Part shown: piece by piece, positions 9,975 to 19,829 of the stretch
Layout of the letters: each line of letters starts with the position of its first letter
Position numbering within the stretch: position 1 is the stretch's first letter
NCBI GenBank assembly: GCA_001897745.1
Contig: MKUH01000012.1
Location: 103,529-167,528, forward strand
Source: Candidatus Accumulibacter sp. 66-26
GTDB lineage: Bacteria; Pseudomonadota; Gammaproteobacteria; Burkholderiales; Rhodocyclaceae
DNA: 64,000 bases
Reading direction: 5' to 3'
The notes under the pieces: generated by a model
Seen by the model: the letters and a program-made list of their open reading frames with translations, nothing else
What the model was told of the DNA's origin: nothing
Database searches by the model: none
Position numbers and translations under genes: made by a program

Positions 9975-11330
9975 TTGAAACTCGCGCAGCTCCGCTATTT
10001 CGCGCCCTTCGGCAACCCCGGGGCGGTCGCCGCCGAGGCGCTCCTGCTGCCGCTGCTCGCCGTCGGCCTCGGCATCTGGATCAATCCGCTCGACCCGCTG
10101 TGGACGCACGCCGGCTTTCCCTGGGCGTGGTTCGCGCCGGTCGTCCTGGCCATGCGCTACGGCCCCTTCCCCGGACTGGCCGGCGCGGCGGTGCTGCTGC
10201 TCGCCTGGTTCGTCTTCTCCACGACGGGCTGGCTGCCGGGCGAATTCCCCAAGCAGAACTTCCTCGGCGGCCTGATCCTGGTCATGCTCGCCGGCGAGTT
10301 CTCCAGCCTGTGGCTGGCGCGCGCGCGCCGCGCCGAGGGCGTGCAGGTCTACCTCGATCAGCGCCTCGAATACCTGACCCACCAGTACTACCTGCTGCGC
10401 CTGTCGCACGACCGTCTCGAACAGGACCTGATCGGCCGCCCGATGGCGATGCGCGACGCGCTCGGCGCGCTGCAGGAGGTCGCCGGCGAGTCCGGCGCGC
10501 TGCCCGGCGCCGAAGCCCTGCTCCGCCTGTTCGCCCAGTACTGCCAGCTGGAGGCCGCGGCGCTCTATGCGGCGACGGCGGACGGCATCGCACCGCAGCC
10601 GCTCGCCACGCTCGGCCAGCCCGGCGCCGACGGCCGCCTGGCGGGCGACGATCCGCTCGTCGCGCACGCGCTGGAGACCGGCCGGCTGTCGCACATCGCC
10701 GGCGCCCTCGGCAGCGGCGACAAGCCGAGCCGCTACGTGATCGTCGCGCCGCTCACCAGCTTCAGCGGCGAAACGCTCGGCCTGCTCACCGTCGAGCGCG
10801 TTCCCTTCTTCGCGCTGCACGAGGAAATGCTGCAGACGCTCAACCTCCTGCTCGGCTACTACACCGACGGGCTGCTCGCGCGCCAGCTCGCCGCCGACAT
10901 CCAGACGGATATCCCAGACTGCCCGGCCGAGTTCGCCGCCGAGTTGCAGCGCCTGTGGCGGGTCTGCCGGGAATCGCAGGTGCGCAGCGTGATCGTCGCG
11001 CTGCAGCTGCAGCCGCACGCCGAGATCGACGATCTGGCGGCGCAGATCCGCCGCCAGCGCCGCGCGCTCGACGTCAACTGGCTGATCGAGAAGCCGCAGC
11101 GCAAGCTGCTCGTCACGCTCATGCCGCTCGCCGGCAGCGCCGCGGCCGAGGGCTACATCGCCCGCATCGAGGAGTGGGTGCGCCAGAAGAGCGGACAGAC
11201 GCTCGAAGCCGCCGGCATTTTCCCGCACGTCCTGCGCGTCGAGGACAAGCCGCCGCGCGTCCTGCTCAAACATCTTTTCGACATCTGCAATGTTCCAGAC
11301 CAAGTTCGGCCTCTACGCACTGACGCTTGA
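9975..11330 (+). CDS. pelD: Inner-membrane c-di-GMP receptor PelD
   Basis: Membrane protein that switches on Pel synthesis when it binds cyclic di-GMP. At 451 residues (455 in Pseudomonas) it has about four N-terminal membrane helices (20-120), a GAF domain (about 165-310) and a degenerate GGDEF domain (about 315-450). The I-site motif RxxD is present as R363-A-L-D366, matching R367/D370 of the Pseudomonas protein. The diguanylate-cyclase active motif is absent, as expected for a receptor. No ATG lies early enough. The TTG at 9975, 20 bases after the pelC stop and preceded by CCGGGA, keeps the first helix, while the next ATG at 10152 would delete helices. The start is therefore inferred. The end overlaps pelE by 41 bases. 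Confidence 0.9.
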   Translation: MKLAQLRYFAPFGNPGAVAAEALLLPLLAVGLGIWINPLDPLWTHAGFPWAWFAPVVLAMRYGPFPGLAGAAVLLLAWFVFSTTGWLPGEFPKQNFLGGLILVMLAGEFSSLWLARARRAEGVQVYLDQRLEYLTHQYYLLRLSHDRLEQDLIGRPMAMRDALGALQEVAGESGALPGAEALLRLFAQYCQLEAAALYAATADGIAPQPLATLGQPGADGRLAGDDPLVAHALETGRLSHIAGALGSGDKPSRYVIVAPLTSFSGETLGLLTVERVPFFALHEEMLQTLNLLLGYYTDGLLARQLAADIQTDIPDCPAEFAAELQRLWRVCRESQVRSVIVALQLQPHAEIDDLAAQIRRQRRALDVNWLIEKPQRKLLVTLMPLAGSAAAEGYIARIEEWVRQKSGQTLEAAGIFPHVLRVEDKPPRVLLKHLFDICNVPDQVRPLRTDA

Positions 11331-12291
11331 AACGGCGGCCTGGGCCGGCCTGCTGCTCGGCAGCGACAGCGACCGCGCGCTGCTGCTCTACCTCGGCGCG
11401 CACGGCGCGGCCTGCGCGCTCGTCGCCCTGGCCGCCCTCGCCCTGCTGCCCTCGCGTCTCGCCACGCCGCGCCTGCCGGCGCTGCTGCTCGTCTTCGGCG
11501 TCGCCTTCGCGGTGCCGCTGCTCGGCTTCCTCGCCGCGATCGCCGGCATCCTCTTCCTGCAGGCGCTGGCGCCGCACGCACGCGGCGAAATTTTTTCCGC
11601 CGTCGCGCTGCCCAAGATCGACGTGCACCAGCGCTCCGGCACCGGCTTTCGCCAGGCCGGCATGCGCGCCTTCCTTGCCAACGCGCGCGCGCCGGTCGCC
11701 AACCGCCTGCGCGCGCTGGTCGCCCTGCAGAACATTTCCGGGCGCGTCGCCTCGCCGCTCCTGCGCGACGTGCTGACCGACCCTTCGGAAGACATCCGCC
11801 TGCTCGCCTACGGCATGCTCGACAACAAGGAAAAGCTCCTGAACGGCGCCATCCACCGCGAGTCGCTGCGCCTGCAGGCGGCCGCCGACAGCGCGGATGG
11901 CGCGGAGCACGCCGACGCCGCCAAGAAGCTGGCCGACCTGTACTGGGAGCTCGTTTACCAGGAGCTGGTGCAGGGCGACCTGCGCACGCACGCCCTGCAG
12001 CAGTCGCTCGCCTACACCGCCCTCTCGCTCGCCAGGGCGCCGGACGACGCCGCGCTCCACCTGCGCCACGGCCGCCTGCTGCAATCGCTCGGCCGCCCGG
12101 CCGACGCCGGCGCCGCCTACGACCGCGCGCGCGCGCTGGGCATGCCCAAGTCGCGCATCGTGCCCTATCTCGCCGAGGTGGCGTACGACCTCGGCGACTA
12201 CGCCGGCGTGCGCGCGCTGATGCGCGACCTCGGCGACTGGCAGTCGCTGCCGCGCCTCAAGCCGGTGATCGGCTACTGGAGCCGGACATGA
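11290..12291 (+). CDS. pelE: Pel biosynthesis inner-membrane TPR protein PelE
   Basis: Component of the inner-membrane Pel synthase complex with PelD, PelF and PelG. The 333 residues (329 in Pseudomonas) start with two hydrophobic helices (about 13-60 and 60-95). A cytoplasmic alpha-helical region contains TPR-like repeats; AALHLRHGRLLQSLGRPADA near 255-275 is the clearest. The ATG at 11290 lies inside the end of pelD and the last codons overlap pelF by 4 bases (ATGA), so translation is probably coupled through the operon. Family assignment rests on position, length and layout more than on individual residues. Confidence 0.9.
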   Translation: MFQTKFGLYALTLETAAWAGLLLGSDSDRALLLYLGAHGAACALVALAALALLPSRLATPRLPALLLVFGVAFAVPLLGFLAAIAGILFLQALAPHARGEIFSAVALPKIDVHQRSGTGFRQAGMRAFLANARAPVANRLRALVALQNISGRVASPLLRDVLTDPSEDIRLLAYGMLDNKEKLLNGAIHRESLRLQAAADSADGAEHADAAKKLADLYWELVYQELVQGDLRTHALQQSLAYTALSLARAPDDAALHLRHGRLLQSLGRPADAGAAYDRARALGMPKSRIVPYLAEVAYDLGDYAGVRALMRDLGDWQSLPRLKPVIGYWSRT

Positions 12292-13853
12292 CCCCGCCGC
12301 GGAACCTCCCGCGCGCCGCCGGGGCCGGCGGCGAGACCGAGGTGGATATCGCCCTCCTGCTCGAAGGCACCTTCCCCTACGTGAGCGGCGGCGTCTCGAG
12401 CTGGGTCAACCAGATCATCCGCGCCTTCCCGGAAATCCGCTTCGCCGTCGTCTTCCTCGGCAGCCGCGCCGAGGACTACGGCAACATCAAGTACGCGCTG
12501 CCGGACAACGTCGTCCATTTCGAAACCCACTATCTGTACGACTTCGCCGCGCCGGACCGGAAGCCGGCGCCGCGCCGCGCCGACGCCTGCGCCTTCGCGC
12601 AAGCCGCCGCGCTGCACGACGGCTTCGCCGGCAACCCGGACGACGGCGCCGCGCTCGCCGCCTTCCGCGCCGTCGCCGGCGAGCTGCTGCCCGGCGGCAA
12701 GCTGCCGCTCGCCGACTTCCTGCACAGCGAGGAAGCCTGGGAGGCGATCAGCGAGCGCTACCGCGCCCACTGCACCGACCCGTCCTTCGTCGACTATTTC
12801 TGGACCGCGCGCATCATGCACGCGCCGCTGTGGACGCTGGCCCGCGTCGCGCACGAACTGGTTCCGGCGCGCGCCTACCACAGCGTGTCGACCGGCTACG
12901 CCGGCTTCCTCGGCGCGCTCCTGCACCAGACGACGAAGCGCCCGCTGATCCTCTCCGAACACGGCATCTACACCAAGGAACGCAAGATCGACCTGTTCAA
13001 GAGCGAGTGGATCCGCGACAACCGCAACGTCTTCCAGCGCGACCCGACCGAGCTGTCGTACTTCCGCCAGATGTGGATCCGCTTCTTCGAGTGGATCGGC
13101 CGCTTCTGCTACGACGCGGCGGACCCGATCATCGCGCTCTACGAGAACAACCGCCTGCGCCAGATCGCCGACGGCGCGCGTGCCGAGCGCACCTTCAACG
13201 TGCCGAACGGGATCAGCCTGGCACGCTTCGCGCCGCTGCGCGCGCTGCGCCCGCCGCCGCCGGCCGGACCGCCGCCGGTGCTCTGCCTGATCGGCCGCGT
13301 GGTGCCGATCAAGGACGTGAAGACCTTCATCCGCGCCATGCGCCGGGTGCTCAACCGGATGCCCGACGCCGAGGGCTGGATCGCCGGCCCCGAGGACGAG
13401 GACCCGGGCTACGCCGAGGAATGCCGCAACCTCGCGGAGAGCCTCGGCGTCGCGCACAGCGTCAAGTTCCTCGGCTTCCAGAAGGTCGAGGAACTGCTGC
13501 CGAAGATCGGCCTGACCGTCCTCTCGTCGATCAGCGAGGCGCTGCCGCTCGTCGTCCTCGAAGGCTACGCCGCCGGCGTGCCGGCCATCTCGACCGACGT
13601 CGGCTCGTGCCGCCAGCTGATCGAGGGGCTGGGCGACGAGGACCGGGCGCTCGGCCGCGCCGGCGCGGTGGTCAACATCGCCGACCCGCAGGCGCTCGCC
13701 GACGCCGCCGTCGCGCTGCTCTCCGATCCGGCGGCCTGGCGGGCGGCGAGTGCGGCGGGCGTCGCGCGCGTCGAGCGCTACTACACCGACGACCTGATGT
13801 TCGCACACTACCGCCGCGTCTACGAAAACGCGCTGGCGGCGGAGGACGCCTGA
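12288..13853 (+). CDS. pelF: Pel glycosyltransferase PelF
   Basis: Cytoplasmic GT4-family glycosyltransferase that polymerises Pel from UDP-activated amino sugars. It is 521 residues long (507 in Pseudomonas). Visible features are the N-terminal acceptor domain opening LLLEGTFPYVSGGVSSWVNQ and the nucleotide-binding domain with CLIGRVVPIKDVKTFI. The GT4 E-x7-E signature is present as E417 and E425 in SEALPLVVLEGYAAG, corresponding to E405/E413 of the Pseudomonas enzyme. The ATG overlaps the pelE stop and the stop overlaps the pelG start by one base (TGATG). Confidence 0.95.
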   Translation: MTPPRNLPRAAGAGGETEVDIALLLEGTFPYVSGGVSSWVNQIIRAFPEIRFAVVFLGSRAEDYGNIKYALPDNVVHFETHYLYDFAAPDRKPAPRRADACAFAQAAALHDGFAGNPDDGAALAAFRAVAGELLPGGKLPLADFLHSEEAWEAISERYRAHCTDPSFVDYFWTARIMHAPLWTLARVAHELVPARAYHSVSTGYAGFLGALLHQTTKRPLILSEHGIYTKERKIDLFKSEWIRDNRNVFQRDPTELSYFRQMWIRFFEWIGRFCYDAADPIIALYENNRLRQIADGARAERTFNVPNGISLARFAPLRALRPPPPAGPPPVLCLIGRVVPIKDVKTFIRAMRRVLNRMPDAEGWIAGPEDEDPGYAEECRNLAESLGVAHSVKFLGFQKVEELLPKIGLTVLSSISEALPLVVLEGYAAGVPAISTDVGSCRQLIEGLGDEDRALGRAGAVVNIADPQALADAAVALLSDPAAWRAASAAGVARVERYYTDDLMFAHYRRVYENALAAEDA

Positions 13854-15223
13854 TGGCCGGTATCGGTTTCGAACTGCGCAAGCTGCTCAGGAAGGACACG
13901 CTGGTCGGCCTGCTGCAGGCCTACACCTTCGCCGGCATCATCGGCTCCGGCCCGTGGGTGCTGTCCATCCTCGGCATCCTGATCATCGGCCTGCTGAGCA
14001 GCACGATCGTCGTCCCCTCGTTTCTCGTCACGCAGTTCCAGACCTCGGTCACCTACCTGATCGCCAGCAGCCTGATCTTCACCGGCGGCCTGCAGCTCGC
14101 CTTCACGCGCTTCGTCTCCGACCGCCTGTTCGAGAAGCGCGACGAGCTGGTGATGCCCAACCTCAACGGCCTGCTCATGCTCGTCGTCCTCGCCGCGGCG
14201 CTGTTCGGCATCGCCTGCCTGTTCCTGCTGCTGCCGGGGCAGAGCGTCGTCTACCGCATCCTGATGCTGGCCGGCTTCGTGCTCATGTGCGCGATCTGGG
14301 TGCTCACCATCTTCCTGTCCGGGATGAAGCGCTACAAGGCCATCGTCGGCCTCTTCGCGCTCGGCTACGCCGTCACCGTCGGCCTCGCCCTGCTCCTGCG
14401 CCCCTTCGGCCTCGAAGGGCTGATGGCCGGCTTCGTCGTCGGCCACTGCGTGCTGCTCGCCGGCATGTGGCTGCTCACCGCGCTCGATTTCCGGCCGCAG
14501 CGCCTGATCGCTTTCGACTTCGCCCGGCGCGAAACGATGTACCCGAGCCTGCTGCTCATCGGCCTGCTCTACAACCTCGGGATCTGGATCGACAAGTTCA
14601 TGTTCTGGTATTTCCCGGGCACCTCGGAGCCGATCGTCGGCGCCCTGCGCGCGTCGATCATCTACGACCTGCCGGTCTTCCTCGCCTACCTCTCGATCAT
14701 CCCCGGCATGGCCGTCTTCATGGTGCGCATCGAGACCGACTTCGTCGAGTACTACGACAAGTTCTACGACGCCGTGCGGCGCGGCGGCTCGCTCGAGTAC
14801 ATCGAGGACATGCGCAACGAGATGGTCTACTCGATCAAGCAGGGGCTGGCCGAGATCGGCAAGATCCAGACGCTCGCCGTGCTCGTCACCTTCGTCGCCG
14901 GCCCGAGCCTGCTCAGCGCGCTCGACATCTCCGAGCTGTATCTGCCGCTGCTCTACATCCAGGTCATCGGCGCCAGCCTGCAGGTCGTCCTGCTCTCGGT
15001 GCTCAACGTTTTCTTCTACCTCGACCAGCGGCGCATCATCCTGTTCCTGTGCGCCGAGTTCCTCGTCCTCAACGTCGTCCTCACCGCCTTCTCGCTGCAC
15101 GCCGACGCCGCCTTCTACGGCTACGGCTTCACCACGGCGGTGCTGATCACGCTCGCCACGGCGCTCGCCCTGCTCGACCGCAAACTCGGCCGCCTCGAGT
15201 ACGAAACCTTCATGCTGCAATAG
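13853..15223 (+). CDS. pelG: Pel inner-membrane transporter-like protein PelG
   Basis: Polytopic membrane protein of the MOP/oligosaccharide-flippase type that forms the inner-membrane Pel synthase with PelD, PelE and PelF. It has 456 residues, the same length as the Pseudomonas protein, and about twelve predicted helices. The start MAGIGFELRKLL and segment YTFAGIIGSGPWVLSI are characteristic of the family. The ATG at 13853 shares its first base with the pelF stop codon. It is the last gene of the operon. A 7-bp GC hairpin without a clear T tract follows at 15237-15256. Confidence 0.94.
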   Translation: MAGIGFELRKLLRKDTLVGLLQAYTFAGIIGSGPWVLSILGILIIGLLSSTIVVPSFLVTQFQTSVTYLIASSLIFTGGLQLAFTRFVSDRLFEKRDELVMPNLNGLLMLVVLAAALFGIACLFLLLPGQSVVYRILMLAGFVLMCAIWVLTIFLSGMKRYKAIVGLFALGYAVTVGLALLLRPFGLEGLMAGFVVGHCVLLAGMWLLTALDFRPQRLIAFDFARRETMYPSLLLIGLLYNLGIWIDKFMFWYFPGTSEPIVGALRASIIYDLPVFLAYLSIIPGMAVFMVRIETDFVEYYDKFYDAVRRGGSLEYIEDMRNEMVYSIKQGLAEIGKIQTLAVLVTFVAGPSLLSALDISELYLPLLYIQVIGASLQVVLLSVLNVFFYLDQRRIILFLCAEFLVLNVVLTAFSLHADAAFYGYGFTTAVLITLATALALLDRKLGRLEYETFMLQ

Positions 15224-15236
15224 GGTCTGACCCGTC

Positions 15237-15256
15237 CGCACCGATGTTGCGGTGCG
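15237..15256. repeat. Short hairpin after pelG
   Basis: CGCACCG (15237-15243) pairs with CGGTGCG (15250-15256) across a six-base loop. No T run follows, so it is at best a weak or Rho-assisted end of the pel transcript. A TAAAAT at 15276-15281 may be the -10 box of the next gene, without a matching -35. Confidence 0.3.
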
Positions 15257-15325
15257 AGATGCCGCCCTTCTGGGCTAAAATTTCCCCTTTGCCGCATTAG
15301 CCGCCCGACCGCCCCTGGATTGCCC

Positions 15326-18300
15326 ATGACCGCCCGCCTGCGCGAAATTCCCTACAACTACACCTCGTTTTCCGACCGCGAAATCGTCATCCGCCTGCTC
15401 GGCGCGGAAAACTGGGCGATTCTCGACGAACTGCGCAGCGAGCGCGTGACCGGCCGCTCGGCGCGCATGCTCTACGAAGTGCTCGGCGACATCTGGGTCG
15501 TGCAGCGCAACCCCTACCTCGAAGACGACCTGCTGGCCAACGGCGAGCGGCGCCGCGCGCTGATCGACGCGCTGCGCCACCGTCTCGGCGAGGTCGACAA
15601 GCGCCGCCAGGGCAACGAGAAGGTGCTCAAGCTGGTCGACGCCGCGCAGATCGCGGTCAATGCCTTCGAGCAGCGCTTCGAGGACAGCGCCCGGCTGCGC
15701 AAGAAGGCGCTCAAGGTACTGGCGCGCCACACGCGCCGCGACAACATCGCCTTCGACGGGCTGGCGCGCGTCTCGCACGTCACCGACGCCACCGACTGGC
15801 GCATCGAATACCCCTTCGTCGTCCTCTACCCGGACACCGAAGAGGAGATCGCCGCGCTCGTGCGCGACTGCATCGAGCTCGGCCTGACCATCATCCCGCG
15901 CGGCGGCGGCACCGGTTACACCGGCGGCGCCGTGCCGCTGACCCATCTCTCGGCGGTGATCAACACCGAGAAGCTGATCGACATCGGCCCGGTCGAGGAA
16001 CTCGTCCTGCCCGGCCACAGCGACGCCTACGCGACGATCCGCACCGGCGCCGGCGTCGTCACCGAGCGCGTCGCCGAAGCGGCGGCGGCGGCCGGCCGCG
16101 TCTTCGCGGTCGACCCGACCTCGGCCAGCGCCTCCTGCGTCGGCGGCAACGTGGCGATGAACGCCGGCGGCAAGAAGGCCGTGCTGTGGGGCACCGCGCT
16201 CGACAACCTGGCCTGGTGGAAGATGGTCGACCCGGACGGCAACTGGCTCGAAGTCGAACGCCTCGACCACAATTTCGGCAAGATCCACGAGCAACACACC
16301 GTGCGCTTCCGCCTCAAGCGCTTCGATCCGACCGGCAAGAAGCTCTTGTCGGAAGAAGAACTGGCGATGCCCGGCCAGCACTGCCGCAAGGACGGTCTCG
16401 GCAAGGACGTCACCGACAAGTTCCTCGGCGGCGTGCCGGGCGTGCAGAAGGAAGGCACCGACGGCCTGATCGTCGCCGCGCGCTGGGTGCTGCACAAGAT
16501 GCCGCCGGTCACGCGCACCGTCTGCCTCGAATTCTTCGGCCAGGTGCGCGAGGCGGTGCCGGCGATCGTCGAGATCACCGACTACTTCAAGCCGGGCGGC
16601 GAGGGCAACGGCGCCGGCGTCCTGCTCGCCGGCCTCGAACACCTCGACGAGCGCTACGTGAACGCCGTCGGCTACGCGACCAAGGCCAAGCGCCACGGCC
16701 GCCCGAAGATGGTGCTGATCGGCGACATCGTCGGCCACGACGAAACCGCCGTGATGAACGCCGCGTCGGCCGTCATCCGCATGACCAACGCGCGCGGCGC
16801 CGAAGGCTTCATCGCCGTCTCGCCCGAACAGCGCAAGAAGTTCTGGCTCGACCGTTCGCGCACCGCCGCCATCTCGAAGCACACCAACGCGTTCAAGGTG
16901 AACGAGGACGTCGTCATCCCGCTGCCGCGCATGGGCGACTACTGCGACGGCATCGAGCGCATCAACATCGAGCTGTCGACGCAGAACAAGCTGGCGCTGT
17001 GCGACGCGCTCGCCGACTTCCTGCGCGGCGACTCGCAGGACATGCCGCTCGATTCGGGCGACGCCGGCATCGACAAGGACGAGCTGATCGGCGACCGCCG
17101 CCAGGCCGCGCTCGACTACGTGACGAGCGTGCGCCGCCGCTGGCAGTGGCTGCTCGACCACCTCGACACGCCGCTCGCCGAGGCCGAAGCGCAGTTCGCC
17201 GAATACGGCGTGACGGCCGGCCCGCTCACCAACCGCGCCGGCGAGACGACGCCGCCGACGCTCTTCCACCGCCTGCAGGACTACTCGGTGCGCACCTCGT
17301 GGAAGGGCGAGCTGAAGCCGCGCCTGGCGAAGATCTTCGAGGGCACGGTGTTCCGCCCGATCCTCGAACGGATCGAGGCGATCCACACGCAGGTCCTGCG
17401 CGGCCGCGTCTTCGTCGCGCTGCACATGCACGCCGGCGACGGCAACGTGCACACCAACATCCCGGTCAACTCCGACAACTACGAGATGCTGCAGACCGCC
17501 AACCGCGCGGTCGACCGCATCATGGCGCTGGCGCGCGCGCTCGACGGCGTGATCTCCGGCGAACACGGCATCGGCATCACCAAGCTCGACTACCTGACCG
17601 ACGAAGAGATGGGCGCCTTCTGGGCCTACAAGGCGAAGGTCGACCCGCAGGGCCGCTTCAACCGCGGCAAGCTGATGCGCGGCAGCGCCGGCGCGGCGCT
17701 CGACTACCGCTCGGCCAACCTCGACGACGCCTACACGCCGAGCTTCAACCTGATGGGCCACGAGTCGATCATCATGGAGCAGACCGAGATCGGCGAGATT
17801 TCGCACGACATCAAGGACTGCCTGCGCTGCGGCAAGTGCAAGCCGGTCTGCTCGACGCACGTGCCGCGCGCCAACCTGCTCTACTCGCCGCGCAACAAGA
17901 TCCTCGGCACCTCGCTGCTGATCGAGGCCTTCCTCTACGAGGAGCAGACGCGGCGCGGCGTCTCGCTCGCGCACTGGGCCGAGTTCGAGGACGTCGCCGA
18001 CCACTGCACGGTCTGCCACAAGTGCGAGAAGCCCTGCCCGGTCGACATCGACTTCGGCGACGTCTCGATCAAGATGCGCAACCTGCTGCGCAACCAGGGC
18101 AAGAAGTCCTTCAACCCGGGCAAGGCGGCGGCGATGGCCTTCCTCACCGCGAAGGACCCGGCGACGATCAAGCTGATCCGCAAGGGCATGATCGAGTGGG
18201 GCTACAAGGCGCAGCGCCTCGGCTACCGCGTCGCCAAGTCCTTCGGCCTGATCCAGGGGCAGACCAAGGCGCCGCCGGCGACGCTCGGCAAGGCGCCGCT

Positions 18301-19225
18301 CAAGGCGCAGGTCATCCACTTCATCAACAAGCCGATGCCCGGCGGGCTGCCCAAGCGCACCTCGCGCGCGCTGCTCGACATCGAGGACGACAAGGTCGTA
18401 CCGGTGATCCGCGACCCGCAGAAGTTCAAGGAAGAGTCGGACGCCGTCTTCTACTTCCCCGGCTGCGGCTCCGAGCGCCTCTTCTCGCAGGTCGGCCTGG
18501 CCACCCAGGCGATGCTCTACGAGCTCGGCACGGCGACCGTCCTGCCGCCCGGCTACCTGTGCTGCGGCTACCCGCAGACGGCGGCCGGCGAGGACGCCGC
18601 CGGGCAGAAGATCACGACCGACAACCGCGTGCTCTTCCACCGCGTCGCCAACACGCTGAACTACCTCGACATCAAGACGGTGATCGTCTCCTGCGGCACC
18701 TGCATGGACCAGCTGCAGAAGTACCAGTTCGAGAAGATTTTCCCCGGCTGCCGCCTGCTCGACATCCACGAGTACCTGATCGAGAAGGGCGTCCGCCTGC
18801 ACGGCGTCGAGGGCGTGCGCTACATGTACCACGAGCCCTGCCACGCGCCGATGAAGACGATGTCGGGGATCAAGGTGGCGAACGAACTGATGGGCCAGCC
18901 GGTCGACCTGTCCGACCGCTGCTGCGGCGAATCGGGCACCCTCGCCGTGGCGCGTCCCGACGTGTCGACGCAGGTGCGCTTCCGCAAGCAGGAGGAAATC
19001 GAGAAGGGCGCCGCCAAGCTGCGCGCCGACGGCTTCGCCGGCGACCTCAAGGTGCTCACCTCCTGCCCGTCGTGCCTGCAGGGCCTGTCGCGCTACAACG
19101 ACGACGGCGGCACGCAGGCCGACTACATCGTCGTCGAAATGGCCAAGTACCTGCTCGGCGCCGACTGGATGGAGAAGTACGTGCAGAAGGCGAACAATGG
19201 CGGCATTGAGCGCGTCCTGCTCTGA
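15326..19225 (+). CDS. Giant FAD-linked / Fe-S oxidoreductase (DUF3683, D-lactate/glycolate-oxidase type)
   Basis: A 1299-residue fusion that combines what are often separate GlcD/GlcF-type subunits. In order it has an N-terminal DUF3683 region (about 1-120) and a VAO-type FAD domain with the PP loop [12 protein letters not shown] near 190-205. The FAD-oxidase C-terminal domain carries [12 protein letters not shown] near 700. Two ferredoxin-like [4Fe-4S] motifs follow ([11 protein letters not shown] near 832 and [11 protein letters not shown] near 894), then two CCG domains (PGCGS...LCCGYPQ near 1045-1080, EPCHAP...CCGESG near 1170-1200). It probably oxidises D-lactate or a similar 2-hydroxy acid and passes electrons to the respiratory chain; the substrate is inferred. 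The ATG at 15326 is preferred over an upstream TTG at 15320. A strong terminator follows, so it appears monocistronic. Confidence 0.88.
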   Translation: MTARLREIPYNYTSFSDREIVIRLLGAENWAILDELRSERVTGRSARMLYEVLGDIWVVQRNPYLEDDLLANGERRRALIDALRHRLGEVDKRRQGNEKVLKLVDAAQIAVNAFEQRFEDSARLRKKALKVLARHTRRDNIAFDGLARVSHVTDATDWRIEYPFVVLYPDTEEEIAALVRDCIELGLTIIPRGGGTGYTGGAVPLTHLSAVINTEKLIDIGPVEELVLPGHSDAYATIRTGAGVVTERVAEAAAAAGRVFAVDPTSASASCVGGNVAMNAGGKKAVLWGTALDNLAWWKMVDPDGNWLEVERLDHNFGKIHEQHTVRFRLKRFDPTGKKLLSEEELAMPGQHCRKDGLGKDVTDKFLGGVPGVQKEGTDGLIVAARWVLHKMPPVTRTVCLEFFGQVREAVPAIVEITDYFKPGGEGNGAGVLLAGLEHLDERYVNAVGYATKAKRHGRPKMVLIGDIVGHDETAVMNAASAVIRMTNARGAEGFIAVSPEQRKKFWLDRSRTAAISKHTNAFKVNEDVVIPLPRMGDYCDGIERINIELSTQNKLALCDALADFLRGDSQDMPLDSGDAGIDKDELIGDRRQAALDYVTSVRRRWQWLLDHLDTPLAEAEAQFAEYGVTAGPLTNRAGETTPPTLFHRLQDYSVRTSWKGELKPRLAKIFEGTVFRPILERIEAIHTQVLRGRVFVALHMHAGDGNVHTNIPVNSDNYEMLQTANRAVDRIMALARALDGVISGEHGIGITKLDYLTDEEMGAFWAYKAKVDPQGRFNRGKLMRGSAGAALDYRSANLDDAYTPSFNLMGHESIIMEQTEIGEISHDIKDCLRCGKCKPVCSTHVPRANLLYSPRNKILGTSLLIEAFLYEEQTRRGVSLAHWAEFEDVADHCTVCHKCEKPCPVDIDFGDVSIKMRNLLRNQGKKSFNPGKAAAMAFLTAKDPATIKLIRKGMIEWGYKAQRLGYRVAKSFGLIQGQTKAPPATLGKAPLKAQVIHFINKPMPGGLPKRTSRALLDIEDDKVVPVIRDPQKFKEESDAVFYFPGCGSERLFSQVGLATQAMLYELGTATVLPPGYLCCGYPQTAAGEDAAGQKITTDNRVLFHRVANTLNYLDIKTVIVSCGTCMDQLQKYQFEKIFPGCRLLDIHEYLIEKGVRLHGVEGVRYMYHEPCHAPMKTMSGIKVANELMGQPVDLSDRCCGESGTLAVARPDVSTQVRFRKQEEIEKGAAKLRADGFAGDLKVLTSCPSCLQGLSRYNDDGGTQADYIVVEMAKYLLGADWMEKYVQKANNGGIERVLL

Positions 19226-19250
19226 ACGCCGTCCGCTGCCCCGCCAGGAA

Positions 19251-19279
19251 GGCGGCCGCTCCCGCGGCCGCCTTTTTTT
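19251..19279 (+). terminator. Rho-independent terminator of the large oxidoreductase
   Basis: A perfect 9-bp stem, GGCGGCCGC (19251-19259) with GCGGCCGCC (19264-19272), has a four-base loop and is followed immediately by seven T residues. It sits 25 bases after the stop codon. Confidence 0.9.
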
Positions 19280-19396
19280 CCGCCCCGCCGGGGCTTCCGT
19301 GACATCTTTCCTTGGTTTTTCCGCGCCGGCGCCGCATCGTCTCTCGACGCGAGGACGAATACGGCACGGCGCGAGTCGTTTGCGAGGTTTCCTGCC

Positions 19397-19810
19397 ATGA
19401 ACTGCGAACTCTGTGAATCATCGGGCGGCACGCTCGTCTGGAACGACGCGACATGCCGCGTCGTACAGGTTGCCGAGCCGGGCTATCCGGGCTTTTGCCG
19501 CGTCATCCTCAACCACCACGCGCGCGAAATGACCGACCTTCCGGCCGCCGAGCGCCAACATGTGATGAACGTCGTCTTCGCCGTGGAAAGCGCCCTGCGC
19601 GGCCTTTACCGGCCGGAAAAGATCAATCTGGCGAGCTTCGGCAACATGACGCCGCACGTGCACTGGCACGTGATTCCGCGCTGGCCGGACGACCGCCATT
19701 TCCCGCAGCCGGTGTGGGGAACGGCGCAGCGGCCGGGCGACGCCGAGCGCCCGGCGGTCAGCGCGGCGCAGCTGCGCGACGCGGTCGCCGCGGCCCTCGG
19801 CAGCGGCTAG
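19397..19810 (+). CDS. HIT-family nucleotide hydrolase/transferase
   Basis: A 137-residue histidine-triad protein. The triad HVHWHV places histidines at 87, 89 and 91, with the usual preceding NFGN-like segment (LASFGNMTPHVH). Members hydrolyse or transfer nucleotide phosphates; the substrate is not predictable here. The N-terminus CELCES has a pair of cysteines that could bind metal, as in some HIT proteins. It is followed after 19 bases by the next gene, which has its own AAGGAGAG ribosome site, so the two are probably co-transcribed. Confidence 0.9.
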   Translation: MNCELCESSGGTLVWNDATCRVVQVAEPGYPGFCRVILNHHAREMTDLPAAERQHVMNVVFAVESALRGLYRPEKINLASFGNMTPHVHWHVIPRWPDDRHFPQPVWGTAQRPGDAERPAVSAAQLRDAVAAALGSG

Positions 19811-19829
19811 CAATGCAAAGGAGAGAGTC

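Noticed and set aside
15275..18844. Open frame of about 1189 codons antisense to the large oxidoreductase
   Set aside because: Mirror of a GC-rich coding strand. No domain or ribosome site, and it covers known FAD and Fe-S motifs on the other strand.
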